64,000 nucleotides of DNA, taken from Hyphomicrobium_A sp963724945 (GTDB lineage Bacteria; Pseudomonadota; Alphaproteobacteria; Rhizobiales; Hyphomicrobiaceae). The stretch lies in the NCBI GenBank assembly GCA_963724945.1, contig CAVRWL010000003.1:1736001-1800000 (forward strand), in the 5' to 3' direction. Position numbers and translations under genes: made by a program. The notes under the pieces are model-generated. The model saw only the letters and a program-made list of their open reading frames with translations, made no database searches and had not been told where the DNA came from. Below are positions 51,882 to 61,245 of this stretch, in pieces (position 1 is the first letter of the stretch; every line of letters begins with the position of its first letter).

Positions 51882-52652
51882 TCACTTCTCGCACGGGAAG
51901 GTCACGACCATGTCGACGTAGGGCACATTCATCTTGCAGCGCCGCCCGCCATCGATCTTCTTCACATCGAGCGCCTCGGCGAGCTTCGCCAACGCCTCGC
52001 CGTGCTTGCGGTGCCGCTTCGGGCCCTGCTCGTCGTCGTCCTTCGCTGCCGTCTCGTCGTCCGGAGCCTTGGCAATCTCGGCCGTGTCGTCCGTCTTGCT
52101 GTCGGCTTTGACCGCGGTCTTGCTCTCCGGCTTCGCCGCTCCGGCCGCGCTCGCCTCCTTCATCTCGATCGAAGGTTTGGCGGGAGTGGCCGCGGCCACT
52201 GCGGGCTTGTCCTTGCTGGCAGGTGCCGCAGCGGAGGTCTTCGAGCACTTCTGCAAGTCGGCAGGAGCGCGCTTCCAGGTCATGGTCTCGCTCAGAAACT
52301 TCGTGCCGGCATAGCCGACGACGCGCAGCTTGTCGGGTCCGAGCGGCGTCAGCTCGACGTCGTATTTCGATTCCGCATCCGGATCGTAGATCCAGCCGTG
52401 GTCCCATACGCCGCCCCCGACGGGCTTGAGGTCGCCGAGGATCTGCTCGCCGCACGCGTCGGCGTTGGCGGCGTCCTTGAGCCAGGCGACGTGGCCGCAC
52501 AGCTTGTCGCCGCACTGCGTGATCTCGACGGCGCCGCGGCCGGTGTGGTCGATCCACAGGCCGAGCGGCGAGGTTTCGGCGCGCGCGGCGCTGACGGAAA
52601 GTAAGGCCGCGGCGAAAGCGGCCGCCTGCAGGGCTAATGTGTTGGTCCGCAT
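51882..52652 (-). CDS. DUF2147 domain secreted protein (copy 1)
   Basis: 256 residues from ATG 52652. After a signal peptide ending ARA-E comes a DUF2147 domain: 'SPLGLWIDHTGRGAVEITQCGDKLCGHVAWLKDA', 'CGEQILGDLKPVGGGVWDHGWIYDPDAESKYDVELTPLGPDKLRVVGYAGTKFLSETMTWKR'. The usual small DUF2147 barrel (~120 residues) is followed by a ~110-residue lysine/alanine/aspartate-rich linker and a short cysteine-containing end. DUF2147 proteins are exported and envelope-related; biochemical role unknown. A second copy lies at 53410-53982. Confidence 0.82.
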   Translation of the reverse strand: MRTNTLALQAAAFAAALLSVSAARAETSPLGLWIDHTGRGAVEITQCGDKLCGHVAWLKDAANADACGEQILGDLKPVGGGVWDHGWIYDPDAESKYDVELTPLGPDKLRVVGYAGTKFLSETMTWKRAPADLQKCSKTSAAAPASKDKPAVAAATPAKPSIEMKEASAAGAAKPESKTAVKADSKTDDTAEIAKAPDDETAAKDDDEQGPKRHRKHGEALAKLAEALDVKKIDGGRRCKMNVPYVDMVVTFPCEK

Positions 52653-52799
52653 GGGGGTCACCTTTCGGATGTTCATCAGGGCTCGGAGAAGCATGCAAGC
52701 CGAATGCGGAAAGTCGATGAAGGTTTCGGCTTGCGTGTCTTCAAGCTCGTATAAATTGGGGGGCCGCGCTGTTCCGGTCGGAACAGGCAGGGTTCTGTC

Positions 52800-53375
52800 C
52801 TAGTTCAGCACGAAAACGCTCGCGCTCAAAACGGCCTTTGGCCCCGGCTTCAGCGGCACGGAATAATCGACGTGGCTCAACGCCTTGTCGCCCTTTCCGT
52901 TCCAGACATAGAGGCGCGCTGGCCCTTCCTCGCGCGTCTCGTCAGGCGCCCGGCCCAGCATCTTGCTGAGCCCCGCGAGGACCGGCGCCTTCGCCTCGGC
53001 TGCCGGGAACAGGAGCGAGCAGGCAACGTTAATCGCCTTGGCGAGCTTGGCAGGCTGCTGCTTGAGGCCGTCGTCGGGTTTCGACCTCGTGGCGGTGAGC
53101 ACGTACTCGGAGCCCTGATCGTGGAAGCGCCAAGCGTGAAAGTCCGCGACGGGACCCTTCGGCCGGTAGCCGTCAAGCTCCTTGCCGGCGATCTGCGCGA
53201 ACTCGCCGAAGCCGGCGGCCTTGGTGACGCCGCTAAGATCGGGGAGCTGGCTCAGGCAGAAAACATTGAACATCTTCACTGCGCGGGGCGGGTCGGGCTC
53301 TTGCGCGCGGCTTGAGGTGGCGATGAGCAGCGCGACGACGAGCGCGGGTAAGAGACGGGCGACGTTGAGACCCAT
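52800..53375 (-). CDS. hypothetical secreted protein
   Basis: 191 residues from ATG 53375, with a signal peptide (LLPALVVALLIATSSRA-Q). The mature part contains 'NVFCLSQLPDLSGVTKAAGFGEFAQIAGKELDGY', a second cysteine in 'NVACSLLFPA', and a beta-rich end. The general pattern (single short domain with 'FNVFC..LPDL') is like NMCC_0638-type periplasmic proteins, but I do not claim that family. It sits between two DUF2147 genes on the same strand. Confidence 0.7.
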   Translation of the reverse strand: MGLNVARLLPALVVALLIATSSRAQEPDPPRAVKMFNVFCLSQLPDLSGVTKAAGFGEFAQIAGKELDGYRPKGPVADFHAWRFHDQGSEYVLTATRSKPDDGLKQQPAKLAKAINVACSLLFPAAEAKAPVLAGLSKMLGRAPDETREEGPARLYVWNGKGDKALSHVDYSVPLKPGPKAVLSASVFVLN

Positions 53376-53409
53376 TGCATGCCCCCCGTGCCTCTGGCGG
53401 TGACGCAAG

Positions 53410-53982
53410 TCAGCGCGCAGCGACAGGCGGCGCCGGCTGCTGAACGGAGCCTGTTGTGAGCGGAGGCCATGCCGATAGGTCGATCGACCAGCGGTGCTCG
53501 GCGATCATGCGGGCCTGCTCCTCGCAGGAAGGCGGCTTGCGATTGACGCGCGTCCATACCTCGGAGGATCCGAAGATCGGCAAGAACATATAGCCGCTCA
53601 CCTTTACGTGGTTCGCACCCAGCACCTCGGCGTAGCCGCTGAAGCTCATGCCCTGGTCGGGGACATAGACGGTGCCGTCGCCCCAGGTGCCGTCCCTCTG
53701 CTTCTTGAAGCCGATGACGACGGGAAGCCCGCAGACGAAGCGGGATTTCAACCTGGGGTCGGGGTTGCGGAAGTCGCGCAGAGGACCGCCGTCGGGACCG
53801 AGCGGCTTTTTCAGCCAGGCGACCCTGCCGCAGCGCGCGTTGCCGCACTGGCCGATGTCGAGCAGGACCTCGCCGTCGGAATCCATCCAGTAGCCGTCGA
53901 GGCGCTCGCCGGCTGCAGCGCTGGCGGTCGCCGCAAGCGACGCAGCGACCACACCGATGATCCGGCGCGCAAGACCTCGCAT
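53410..53982 (-). CDS. DUF2147 domain secreted protein (copy 2)
   Basis: 190 residues from ATG 53982; the open frame continues far upstream but only as a shadow of the protease gene. Signal peptide (VVAASLAATASAAAG), then 'LDGYWMDSDGEVLLDIGQCGNARCGRVAWLKKPLGPDGGPLRDFRNPDPRLKSRFVCGLPVVIGFKKQRDGTWGDGTVYVPDQGMSFSGYAEVLGANHVKVSGYMFLPIFGSSEVWTRV'. The CG..CGRVAWLK motif and the VSGY strand are those of DUF2147 and match copy 1. Three cysteines could form a disulfide. Function unknown. Confidence 0.82.
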   Translation of the reverse strand: MRGLARRIIGVVAASLAATASAAAGERLDGYWMDSDGEVLLDIGQCGNARCGRVAWLKKPLGPDGGPLRDFRNPDPRLKSRFVCGLPVVIGFKKQRDGTWGDGTVYVPDQGMSFSGYAEVLGANHVKVSGYMFLPIFGSSEVWTRVNRKPPSCEEQARMIAEHRWSIDLSAWPPLTTGSVQQPAPPVAAR

Positions 53983-54110
53983 GTCGTCCTTCCCCCCTTC
54001 CGCGATCCGGCACGAGCCTCGTCTCGCATCCCCCTGGGGCACAAGTTTGGCGTGCCCGCGTGCCGGGCGCAATCGCGGCGCGCTAAGCCCGCCGAATCGG
54101 CCGCCCCAGT

Positions 54111-55769
54111 CTACTGGGGGCGCATCCAATTTTCCACGGCGCCTGGCACATCGGTCACGGCCGAGGGCAGGCGCGTGCCCGTTGCCATGATGTAGCCGGT
54201 CCCGGCGATGACGAGGAGGCACAAGACGATCTGCCAGAACAACGGGTGCGCCCTGAGCCGCCCGCTTGTCGAATCGAGCTCCTTGAGGACGACGTAGCCG
54301 CCCATGCCGCGCCGGAACCATCCCGTCACGTTGCCGGGCTTGCCGAGGTGCTTGGGCACGCGCGCCCATCCGGCGAAGAGGTCGCCGATGACGCCCAGCA
54401 TCGAGCGGAAGTCGACGGCGAGCAGACCCGTCTTGTCCTGGTAGATGACGTCCTCGCCGGCGAAGAAGCCCGGATTGACACGGCCGATGGCCTTGCCCTC
54501 GAGGCGCACGGGCTTGCCGACCACGGGGGATGCCGAGGGATTCGTCATCAGCGCCACCACCGTTGTCGTGGCGGAGGGCGGCACGGACGGATAGCGCAGC
54601 ATGAGCGTTGCCAGGACGGCGAGGGCTGCGGCCGCCGGCGCGAGCAGCCATGCGCCCAAGACGCCCACGACGAGGAAGGCGGCGACCGGCGCCGCCAGCA
54701 AACCGAGCTCGCTCCAGAACTGGCGCCACAGCCCGCCACGGTCGAGGTGGACGCGCCGGGCGGCGGCCTCCATGTCGTAGTCGGAGAAGTCCTGGCGCTT
54801 CTCCTTGGCGATCTGCTCCAGGTGCGCGATGCGCTTTCCCGTCAGCGGGTGGGTGGAGTTGAGCTCGATGATGCGCGCCCAGGGATTGTACTCGTCGAAC
54901 AGCATCGCCTCGGCGGCTAGATCCGGGCCGGCCGTGTCGCTCTCGGCGAGCAGGCCAACGTGGCGGGCGTTCTTCACGTCGATGACGCCCATGTGCCGGG
55001 TGCTCCGCAACAGGCTTTGCGTCGCCTCCGTGTCCTCGACCTTGACGATGCCGTAGGCGATCTTGACCAGCGCGCTCGCCAGGTGACGCGGCTCGATGCG
55101 CTCGGCGGAGAAGGCGTCGGCGAGGTACTCGCGCGTGCGGCTCAGATAGAATAGCAGGTAGATGCCGACATAGTAGAAGAGCAGGGCCGCGAGCCCGATG
55201 GCCACATTCGCGCCGCTCTTCTTGCTGCTGCTCGAGCGGGACGAGCGCATGAGGGCCGCGTACACCTGATACAGAATCTGCACGAGCGTGCCCGCGGCCG
55301 TCATCACGATGAAGTCGCGGTTGACGATGTGGCCGAGCTCGTGTGCGACGACGGCCTTGGCCTCCTCCTCGTTGAGAAACTCGAAGATGCCCTCGGTCAC
55401 GACGATGCGGGCGTTGCCGCGCATCAGCCCGTAGGTGAATGCGGTCGGGTTGCGGTCCGGGATCACGCCGATGCTCGGCGCGCTGAACTTATAGTCGTCG
55501 GCGACGGCGTGGATGAGCGTGTGCACGCCCGGGTAGCGCTGACGCACCTCGGCGTCGTCCAGGAAGACGAGCTTGTTGAACCAGCGGAACGAAAGGTCGC
55601 TTATCCAGGGGCTGATGAGCCAGACCACCAGATTGAGGACGATCGTGAGCGCAATGGCGAGCGACAGATCGACCCTGCCGGCGGCGACCATGGCGGCGAG
55701 CACCACGCCGACGACCATGGTGAGCAGAAGCCCGACGGTGACGAGCGAGGCGAAGAAAAGACGGGCCAT
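54111..55769 (-). CDS. M48 family metalloprotease (HtpX-like) with C-terminal membrane domain
   Basis: 552 residues from ATG 55769. Two N-terminal helices, then the zinc site H143-E144-L-G-H147 (AHELGHIVNRD) with the third ligand probably E214 in 'SRTREYLADAFSAE'. Further membrane helices frame the protease domain (~150-205), and the last ~180 residues hold two more helices and a beta-rich region ('KPVRLEGKAIGRVNPGFFAGEDVIYQDKTGLLAVDF'). HtpX-type proteases degrade misfolded inner-membrane proteins from the cytoplasmic side. It is longer than HtpX (~290), belonging to the extended M48 group. Confidence 0.9.
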   Translation of the reverse strand: MARLFFASLVTVGLLLTMVVGVVLAAMVAAGRVDLSLAIALTIVLNLVVWLISPWISDLSFRWFNKLVFLDDAEVRQRYPGVHTLIHAVADDYKFSAPSIGVIPDRNPTAFTYGLMRGNARIVVTEGIFEFLNEEEAKAVVAHELGHIVNRDFIVMTAAGTLVQILYQVYAALMRSSRSSSSKKSGANVAIGLAALLFYYVGIYLLFYLSRTREYLADAFSAERIEPRHLASALVKIAYGIVKVEDTEATQSLLRSTRHMGVIDVKNARHVGLLAESDTAGPDLAAEAMLFDEYNPWARIIELNSTHPLTGKRIAHLEQIAKEKRQDFSDYDMEAAARRVHLDRGGLWRQFWSELGLLAAPVAAFLVVGVLGAWLLAPAAAALAVLATLMLRYPSVPPSATTTVVALMTNPSASPVVGKPVRLEGKAIGRVNPGFFAGEDVIYQDKTGLLAVDFRSMLGVIGDLFAGWARVPKHLGKPGNVTGWFRRGMGGYVVLKELDSTSGRLRAHPLFWQIVLCLLVIAGTGYIMATGTRLPSAVTDVPGAVENWMRPQ

Positions 55770-55884
55770 GACATCCCCCTTTGGGCCCCTTTGGGCGGGG
55801 CCCCTTTAGGCCGAGCGGCCTGCCGAGGCGTGCCGGCGGCCGCCGAAACTAGCGCGCCGCTAGACCGGCTCAAAAGAGATTCGA

Positions 55885-57009
55885 TCAGGCGAGGAGCGCG
55901 GCGACGTGCTCCCCGATCGCGAGCGAGGACGTGAGCCCGGGGCTCTCGATGCCGTAGAGCGCGACGAGGCGGGGCAGGCCGTGCTCGGCCGGCCCATGGA
56001 TGGCGAAATCGGCAACCGGCTCGCCCTCGCGATAGATCTTCGGGCGCACGCCGACGAAGTCGGGCTGCAGCGCGTCCTCGCGCAGGCCGGGCCAATAGCG
56101 GTGGATCTCGCGCGCGAAGCGGCCGCGGCGGGCTCCGTCCGGATCGTCGAAGGCGTAGCTGACCGTGTCCGTCCATTCGATATCGGGGCCGAACTTGGCG
56201 CGGCCGCCAGTGTCGAGCGTGAGGTGGATGCCGAGCCAGGCGCCCTGGGGCATGGGATAGACGAGGTGCTTGAAGGGCACTCGGCCCTGCAGCGAGAAGT
56301 AATGGCCCCTCGCCGGATAGGTCTGGGGCACGCGGTAGGCGTTCGGGTAGCTGAGCATGCGGCCGAGCGCTGTGCCGCCCAAGCCGCCGGCGAGCACGAG
56401 GGTCTTGGCCGTGAGCGTGCTCCTCTCACCTGCACTCTCGGTCTCGATCCGGTAGTCGGCGGTCTCGTGCGCCGGAGCCTCAAGACCCGTGACGGTCGTG
56501 TTGAGCACGACAGCGCCGCCGCGGGCGGTCAAATGCCCTTCGAGCGCGAGCATCAGCGCGTGGCTGTCGACGATGCCCGTTGACGGCGACAGGTATCCGG
56601 CGACGCTGGCGACCTCAGGCTCGAGACCGCGCACCTCCTCGCCCGACAGCCGGCGCAGGTCGTTGACTCCGTTTCTTTGCGCGGTGGCGGCGATCGCCTC
56701 GAGCTTGGCGATCTCGGCCTCCTCCGTCGCCACGAGCAGCTTGCCGCATCGCGCGTGCGCGACGCCGTTCTCTGCGCAGAAGCGATAGAGCAGCGCCTTG
56801 CCGGCAACGCACAGCTTTGCTCGCAGGCTGCCGGGCGGATAGTAGAGCCCGGCGTGGATCACTTGCGAGTTGCGCGCGCTCGTCTCCGAGCCGATGCGGT
56901 CGTGCTGCTCCAGAACGAGGACCTCGCGGCCCGCGAGCGCCAACGCCCGCGCGATGGCGAGGCCGACGACGCCGGCTCCGACGACGACCGTTTCAACATC
57001 TGCGCTCAA
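55885..57009 (-). CDS. FAD-dependent oxidoreductase, L-2-hydroxyglutarate oxidase-like
   Basis: 374 residues from ATG 57009. The FAD-binding Rossmann motif is 'VVVGAGVVGLAIARALALAGREVLVLEQ' (GxGxxG), followed by the DAO/LhgO-typical 'SETSARNSQVIHAGLYYPPGSLRAKLCVAGKALLYRFC', 'ATEEAEIAKLEAIAATAQRNGV', 'GYLSPSTGIVDSHALMLALEGH' and 'FGPDIEW', with the C-terminal 'LPRLVALYGIESPGLTSSLAIGEHVAALL'. These enzymes oxidise L-2-hydroxyglutarate or related 2-hydroxyacids; the exact substrate is inferred. Complete and of normal length. Confidence 0.9.
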   Translation of the reverse strand: MSADVETVVVGAGVVGLAIARALALAGREVLVLEQHDRIGSETSARNSQVIHAGLYYPPGSLRAKLCVAGKALLYRFCAENGVAHARCGKLLVATEEAEIAKLEAIAATAQRNGVNDLRRLSGEEVRGLEPEVASVAGYLSPSTGIVDSHALMLALEGHLTARGGAVVLNTTVTGLEAPAHETADYRIETESAGERSTLTAKTLVLAGGLGGTALGRMLSYPNAYRVPQTYPARGHYFSLQGRVPFKHLVYPMPQGAWLGIHLTLDTGGRAKFGPDIEWTDTVSYAFDDPDGARRGRFAREIHRYWPGLREDALQPDFVGVRPKIYREGEPVADFAIHGPAEHGLPRLVALYGIESPGLTSSLAIGEHVAALLA

Positions 57010-57166
57010 CGGTCCGCTCGCCCCCTAGTTGGGCGCCGATCGGCGCCGGGCACGATTTCCACAAGGCAAATCCAGGGTTGGACGGGCCCGAAATAGCTCG
57101 AATCGTGGCTAGTGTCCCGGTTCGGCGCGGCGCAATCCGAGCCGGGTGCAACGCATGGAGGGTCTT

Positions 57167-57355
57167 ATGGCATTCGTCACTGGCGATGTCGTTCCGGTTT
57201 CAGGCGATGAGCTTCCGTTCAAGGTGGTTTTCAAGCAGGGCGATACTGTGCTCTCGGAGTGGCTGGTCGAGTCACAGGAGGACGGTCAGTCGCAAATTAT
57301 CGAAGTGCTGAAAAGCCTTATCGACGATGACGAGGAGGAAGAGGACGCCGCGTGA
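57167..57355 (+). CDS. small acidic hypothetical protein
   Basis: 62 residues from ATG 57167, with GGAGGG five bases upstream (ATG 57155 is an alternative). 'MAFVTGDVVPVSGDELPFKVVFKQGDTVLSEWLVESQ' suggests a small beta-sheet, and the protein ends in an acidic run (LIDDDEEEEDAA). The context, 150 bases before the nuclease/ATPase pair on the same strand, could be coincidental. A partial TAGTGTCCCGG lies just upstream (57111). Function unknown. Confidence 0.6.
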   Translation: MAFVTGDVVPVSGDELPFKVVFKQGDTVLSEWLVESQEDGQSQIIEVLKSLIDDDEEEEDAA

Positions 57356-57505
57356 AGGCGCCTCGGCACCGCCCGGATTGCTGGCGGGCGCCCGATCGCC
57401 AACGCGAGCAGAGACGCACGGATTGACCCCTTGGGCACGGGCGGGCGGCGTTGATGCCCCCGCCCCTTGCGTCTCGAACAAAAAGGGAACATTCTCGCCG
57501 ACACG

Positions 57506-58633
57506 ATGAAATTAACCTTCGTCCATACCGCCGACTGGCAGATCGGCAAGCGCTTCGGCGGCTTCTCGACCGAGGCGGCGCCCGTGCTGCGTGAGGAGCG
57601 CCTGCGCGCCGTCGACCGGGTGGGTCAGGCCGCGCGCGATGCCGGAGCGACGGCCGTGCTCGTCGCCGGCGACATATTCGATTCGGAGACGGTGTCGGAC
57701 AAGCTCGCCGGCACGCTGCTGTCGCGGCTCAAGGCCTATCCCAAGCTCGCCTGGCACCTTTTGCCCGGAAACCACGATCCCGCGCGCGCGGGCGGCGTGT
57801 GGGAGGCGATCATCGCGGGCGGCCTGCCGGGGAACGTGCGCGTGCACTTGGAGCCGAAGCCGGCGGAGCTGGCCGCGAGCGTCGTACTGTTGCCGGCGCC
57901 GCTCACCGCCAAGCGCACCAGCGAGGACCCGACAGCCTGGATGAATGACGCAGGCACGCCGCCCGGCACACTGCGCGTCGGACTTGCCCACGGCTCGGTG
58001 CAGGGCTTCGGCAGCGCCGGCGAGGCCAGCGTGCCGCTCGACCCCGCGCGCGCAAAGAGTGCCGGGCTTGCCTATCTGGCGCTCGGAGATTGGCACGGCA
58101 CGACACGCATCTCCGAGCGCGTGTGGTACTCGGGCACCCCCGAGCCCGACAGTTTTCGCGACAACGAGCCGGGACATGCTCTCGTTGTTCGCATCGAGGG
58201 TGCAGCAACGCCCAAGGTCGAGCGCGTGCCGACGGCACACTTCACCTGGATTGAGCGGTGCCAGCCGATCACCGGCGCGGACGGTCTCAAGGACGTCGAG
58301 GCGGAGGTCGATCGCCTCGGTGCGGCGGCTGCGCGCCATCTTATTGCGCTCAAGCTGGAAGGGCTCATCACGCTTGCTGAGTTTGCGATCATCGAGCAGC
58401 AGCTCGCTGGCCTCGCGCCCCGCCTCTTTCACCTCGAGCGCGATCTTGGTGCTTTGCAGACGTACGCTGCCGACAGCGACCTTGCAGCGATGCGGTCGGA
58501 CGCGCTGGCGAAAGTCGCACAGCGGCTCAAGGCGGTGGCCGATGGAAAGGGCGAGGACGGCGCGCAAGCGGGGCGCGCCCTGCGCAAGCTGTTTCTCCTC
58601 GCGCGCCGCGTCGAGGCGGGAGGGCGGCCTTGA
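57506..58633 (+). CDS. SbcD/YhaO-like DNA repair exonuclease (calcineurin-like phosphoesterase)
   Basis: 375 residues from ATG 57506. All metallophosphoesterase motifs are in order: 'FVHTADWQIGKRF' (D-x-H type), 'AGDIFDSE', 'LLPGNHDPA', 'GLAHGSVQGF' and 'ALGDWHG'. This two-metal nuclease fold is that of Mre11/SbcD and of Bacillus YhaO. Its stop overlaps the TTG start of the next gene (TTGA at 58630-58633), so the two are coupled and should form a complex with the SMC-like ATPase, acting on DNA ends in the cytoplasm. Confidence 0.9.
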   Translation: MKLTFVHTADWQIGKRFGGFSTEAAPVLREERLRAVDRVGQAARDAGATAVLVAGDIFDSETVSDKLAGTLLSRLKAYPKLAWHLLPGNHDPARAGGVWEAIIAGGLPGNVRVHLEPKPAELAASVVLLPAPLTAKRTSEDPTAWMNDAGTPPGTLRVGLAHGSVQGFGSAGEASVPLDPARAKSAGLAYLALGDWHGTTRISERVWYSGTPEPDSFRDNEPGHALVVRIEGAATPKVERVPTAHFTWIERCQPITGADGLKDVEAEVDRLGAAAARHLIALKLEGLITLAEFAIIEQQLAGLAPRLFHLERDLGALQTYAADSDLAAMRSDALAKVAQRLKAVADGKGEDGAQAGRALRKLFLLARRVEAGGRP

Positions 58634-61230
58634 AGATCGGTGCCATCCGCTTGAAGGAGGTCGGCCGTTTTCGCGAGGCCGTCGCGCTCGAAGGTCTGAC
58701 GGGCGGCCTCAACGTGCTCGCCGGGCCGAACGAGCTCGGCAAGTCGACGATCCTCAAGGCGCTGAAGCTGGCGCTGTTCTCCAAGCACACCTCGAAGGCG
58801 GGAGAGGTCGAGGCGTGCCGTCCCTACGCCGGCGGCGCGCCGCTGATCGAGGTCGACTTCGAGATCGACGGCGCAACTTGGCGCATCCGCAAGCAGTTCC
58901 TATCGGCGCGCGCAGCCGAGCTCAAGGAGCTGCGCTCGGGCTTCATCGCGCGCGGTGGCGACGCCGAGACCAAGCTCGAGGCGCTGCTCAACGGCAAGGA
59001 CGGCGCGGGCCGCTTTGCCCTTCTTTGGGTCGATCAGGGGACACCGCTCGCGCCCGTCGAGCCCGCCAGGAGCGGAGGCAGCGCCTTTATGGTCGCCGTC
59101 GAGGACGAGGCCGAGAGCGTCGCCGACGGCGGCGCGGCACGTGAAGTTTTGGCGCTGCTCAAAGCCGAGCTTGGCGAGCTCATCACCGGTCATACGCCGC
59201 CGCGTCCGACCGGCCGCTACAAGGCGGCGCTCGAGGAGCGAGACTCGCTGCGGCGCCAGCGCGAGGAAGCGCGCGCGCGGCTCACCGGCGCCGAGGCGCG
59301 GCTCGATAAGCTGGCGGTTCTTCGTCAGCAGGTCGCATGCCTCGCCGATCCCGCGGCCGCTGCGGCGCGGGCAGGTGACGCTGCGGCAGCGGCACGCGCC
59401 TTCGAGGAGGCCTCGGCCGCGCGCGAGCGCTGCCGTCAAGCCGAAGAGGCCGCCCAAGCGCAGGAGGAGCGGCTCTCCGCGCTCAAGGGGGCGCTCGCGG
59501 GCATCGACGGCCAGATGACAGACCTTGCCAAGCTCGAGGAGGCCGAGGCCCGCGAGCGTCCGGCGCTCGAGGAGACGGCGCGGCGCGCGCACGATGCCGA
59601 GGCCAAGGAGAGCCAATGCCGGCGCCGGCGCGACGACACCAAGTCTGCACTCGCCGCCGCCGAGGCCGAGCGCAAGGCGATCGAGCTTGCTCTGCGTCTC
59701 AAGGAGGCGGCGGAGCGGCTTAAAAGCGCGCGGACGGCCGCAGCCGACATCAAGTCGCTGGCGGCAGCGCTTGACGGCAACGGCGCCGACGAGGGCGTCA
59801 TGGCCGCCGTGCGCCGCGAAGCGCAGGCGATCGCCACGCTCGAGGCGCGGCTATCGGCGGCGGCGCCCACCGTTTCGGTTGCCTACGCGCGTGGTGGACA
59901 GGGCAAGATCAAGATCGGCGGGCGACCACTCGAGGACGGCGAGACGCTCAGCCCCGCGCGACCGATGGCGCTGGAGATCGAGGGCGTTGGCGTGTTGACC
60001 ATTGCGCCGGGCCGCTCCGAAGGCGTTGCCGAGGACGAGGCCGACCTCGCCGCACACGCCGCCGAGCTTGCCGCTCTGCTGCAACGGATCGGCGCATCCT
60101 CGGTCGAGACCGCCGAGGCCCGCGCCGCGGAGCGCCGCGCGCTGCAGGGCAAGCTCGCCGAGGCGCAAGCGCACCTCAAGGCGCAGGCGCCAGACGGCGC
60201 GCCGGCCCTGGAGCGTCATTATGCCGAGCTGTCGGCCAAGGTGCCGGCGCCAGCCACCCGCATGCGGAGCGCGTCCGAGGTTGACGCACAGGTGCTCGAG
60301 CTTGCCGATGCGCTCGCTGCGGCAGAGACCGATCTCGCGCAGGCGCAAGCCGCGCACGCGGAGGCGCGCGAAGCCGCCGTCAAGACGCGGACGCGCGGGG
60401 AGGAACGACGCGCCCGGATCGATATGCTCGCAACGAGCCTCGGGGATCCCTCGCAGTGCGCCGCTCGCCGGACCAAAGCCGCGGCCGCGGTTTCCGAGGC
60501 CGAGGGCGCGCTCAACCGGGCGGTACGCGATTCTGCGGCGTGGCGCGAGAAGGCGCCCGACGATCAGCGGCTCGCAGCGTTCGACGGCGCGGCGCAAGCG
60601 GCAAAAGCGGCCGCGGTGCGCGCCGAGCGCGAGCTCAATGAGCTGCGCCGGGCTGAGGCCGGCATTGAGGGCGAGCTGAAGGCCGACAGGGCCGACGACG
60701 TGGAGGCTCGCGTCGCGGAGATCGAGGAGACTGGCGCTGCCGCGGAGGCTCGCGTCGCCGCGCTCGAGCAGGAGATCGGCGCCTCGTTTCTGCTCGCGCG
60801 CGAGCTGGAGGCGGCCGAGAGCGAGATGCGCGAGAGCTTCGCAAAGCCGGTGATCGACCGGCTTCTGCCTTACCTCGACCTCGTTTTCCCGAGCGCGCGC
60901 GCCCGCTTCGGCGAAGGGCTCGCGCTCGACGCGCTGGAGCGGGACGGGGGCATCGAGGAGCTGGCGCGCTTGAGCGAAGGTACGCGCGAGCAGCTCGCCG
61001 TTCTGGTCCGCATGGGGCTCGGACGCCTGCTGGCGGAGACGGGAGCACCCGCGCCGCTCGTCCTCGACGATGCGCTCGTCTACTCGGACGATGCCCGCAT
61101 CGAGCGCATGTTCGCGGCTTTGAATCTGGCGGCGCAAAGCCACCAGGTGCTGGTGCTCACCTGCCGCGAGCGCACGTTCGAGCGCCTCGGCGGCCACCGC
61201 GTCGCCATCGAGCCCTGGCGGTCAGGCTGA
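58630..61230 (+). CDS. SMC-like AAA ATPase, YhaN/SbcC-type partner
   Basis: 866 residues from TTG 58630, overlapping the nuclease stop. Walker A 'GPNELGKSTILKAL' (~residues 33-46) near the N-terminus; long alanine/glutamate/arginine-rich coiled coils (~190-760, interrupted by a globular part around 400-470 with 'GQGKIKIGGRPLEDGETLSP'); and a C-terminal ATPase half with the signature-like 'LARLSEGTREQLAVLVRMGLGRLL' and Walker B 'LVLDDALVYSDDARIERMF'. No CxxC zinc hook is visible at a coil apex, unlike SbcC/Rad50, which matches YhaN-type proteins. Pairs with the preceding nuclease. Confidence 0.88.
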   Translation: MKIGAIRLKEVGRFREAVALEGLTGGLNVLAGPNELGKSTILKALKLALFSKHTSKAGEVEACRPYAGGAPLIEVDFEIDGATWRIRKQFLSARAAELKELRSGFIARGGDAETKLEALLNGKDGAGRFALLWVDQGTPLAPVEPARSGGSAFMVAVEDEAESVADGGAAREVLALLKAELGELITGHTPPRPTGRYKAALEERDSLRRQREEARARLTGAEARLDKLAVLRQQVACLADPAAAAARAGDAAAAARAFEEASAARERCRQAEEAAQAQEERLSALKGALAGIDGQMTDLAKLEEAEARERPALEETARRAHDAEAKESQCRRRRDDTKSALAAAEAERKAIELALRLKEAAERLKSARTAAADIKSLAAALDGNGADEGVMAAVRREAQAIATLEARLSAAAPTVSVAYARGGQGKIKIGGRPLEDGETLSPARPMALEIEGVGVLTIAPGRSEGVAEDEADLAAHAAELAALLQRIGASSVETAEARAAERRALQGKLAEAQAHLKAQAPDGAPALERHYAELSAKVPAPATRMRSASEVDAQVLELADALAAAETDLAQAQAAHAEAREAAVKTRTRGEERRARIDMLATSLGDPSQCAARRTKAAAAVSEAEGALNRAVRDSAAWREKAPDDQRLAAFDGAAQAAKAAAVRAERELNELRRAEAGIEGELKADRADDVEARVAEIEETGAAAEARVAALEQEIGASFLLARELEAAESEMRESFAKPVIDRLLPYLDLVFPSARARFGEGLALDALERDGGIEELARLSEGTREQLAVLVRMGLGRLLAETGAPAPLVLDDALVYSDDARIERMFAALNLAAQSHQVLVLTCRERTFERLGGHRVAIEPWRSG

Positions 61231-61245
61231 GAGGAGAGACGGCTC

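Noticed and set aside
52771..52784. Palindrome GTTCCGGTCGGAAC as a possible operator
   Set aside because: Short, not near a -35/-10 pair, and such G+C-rich palindromes are common here.
53410..54729. Long 439-codon minus-strand frame covering DUF2147 copy 2
   Set aside because: Only the last 190 codons carry a signal peptide and domain; the rest is a shadow of the M48 protease gene, arginine/alanine-rich.
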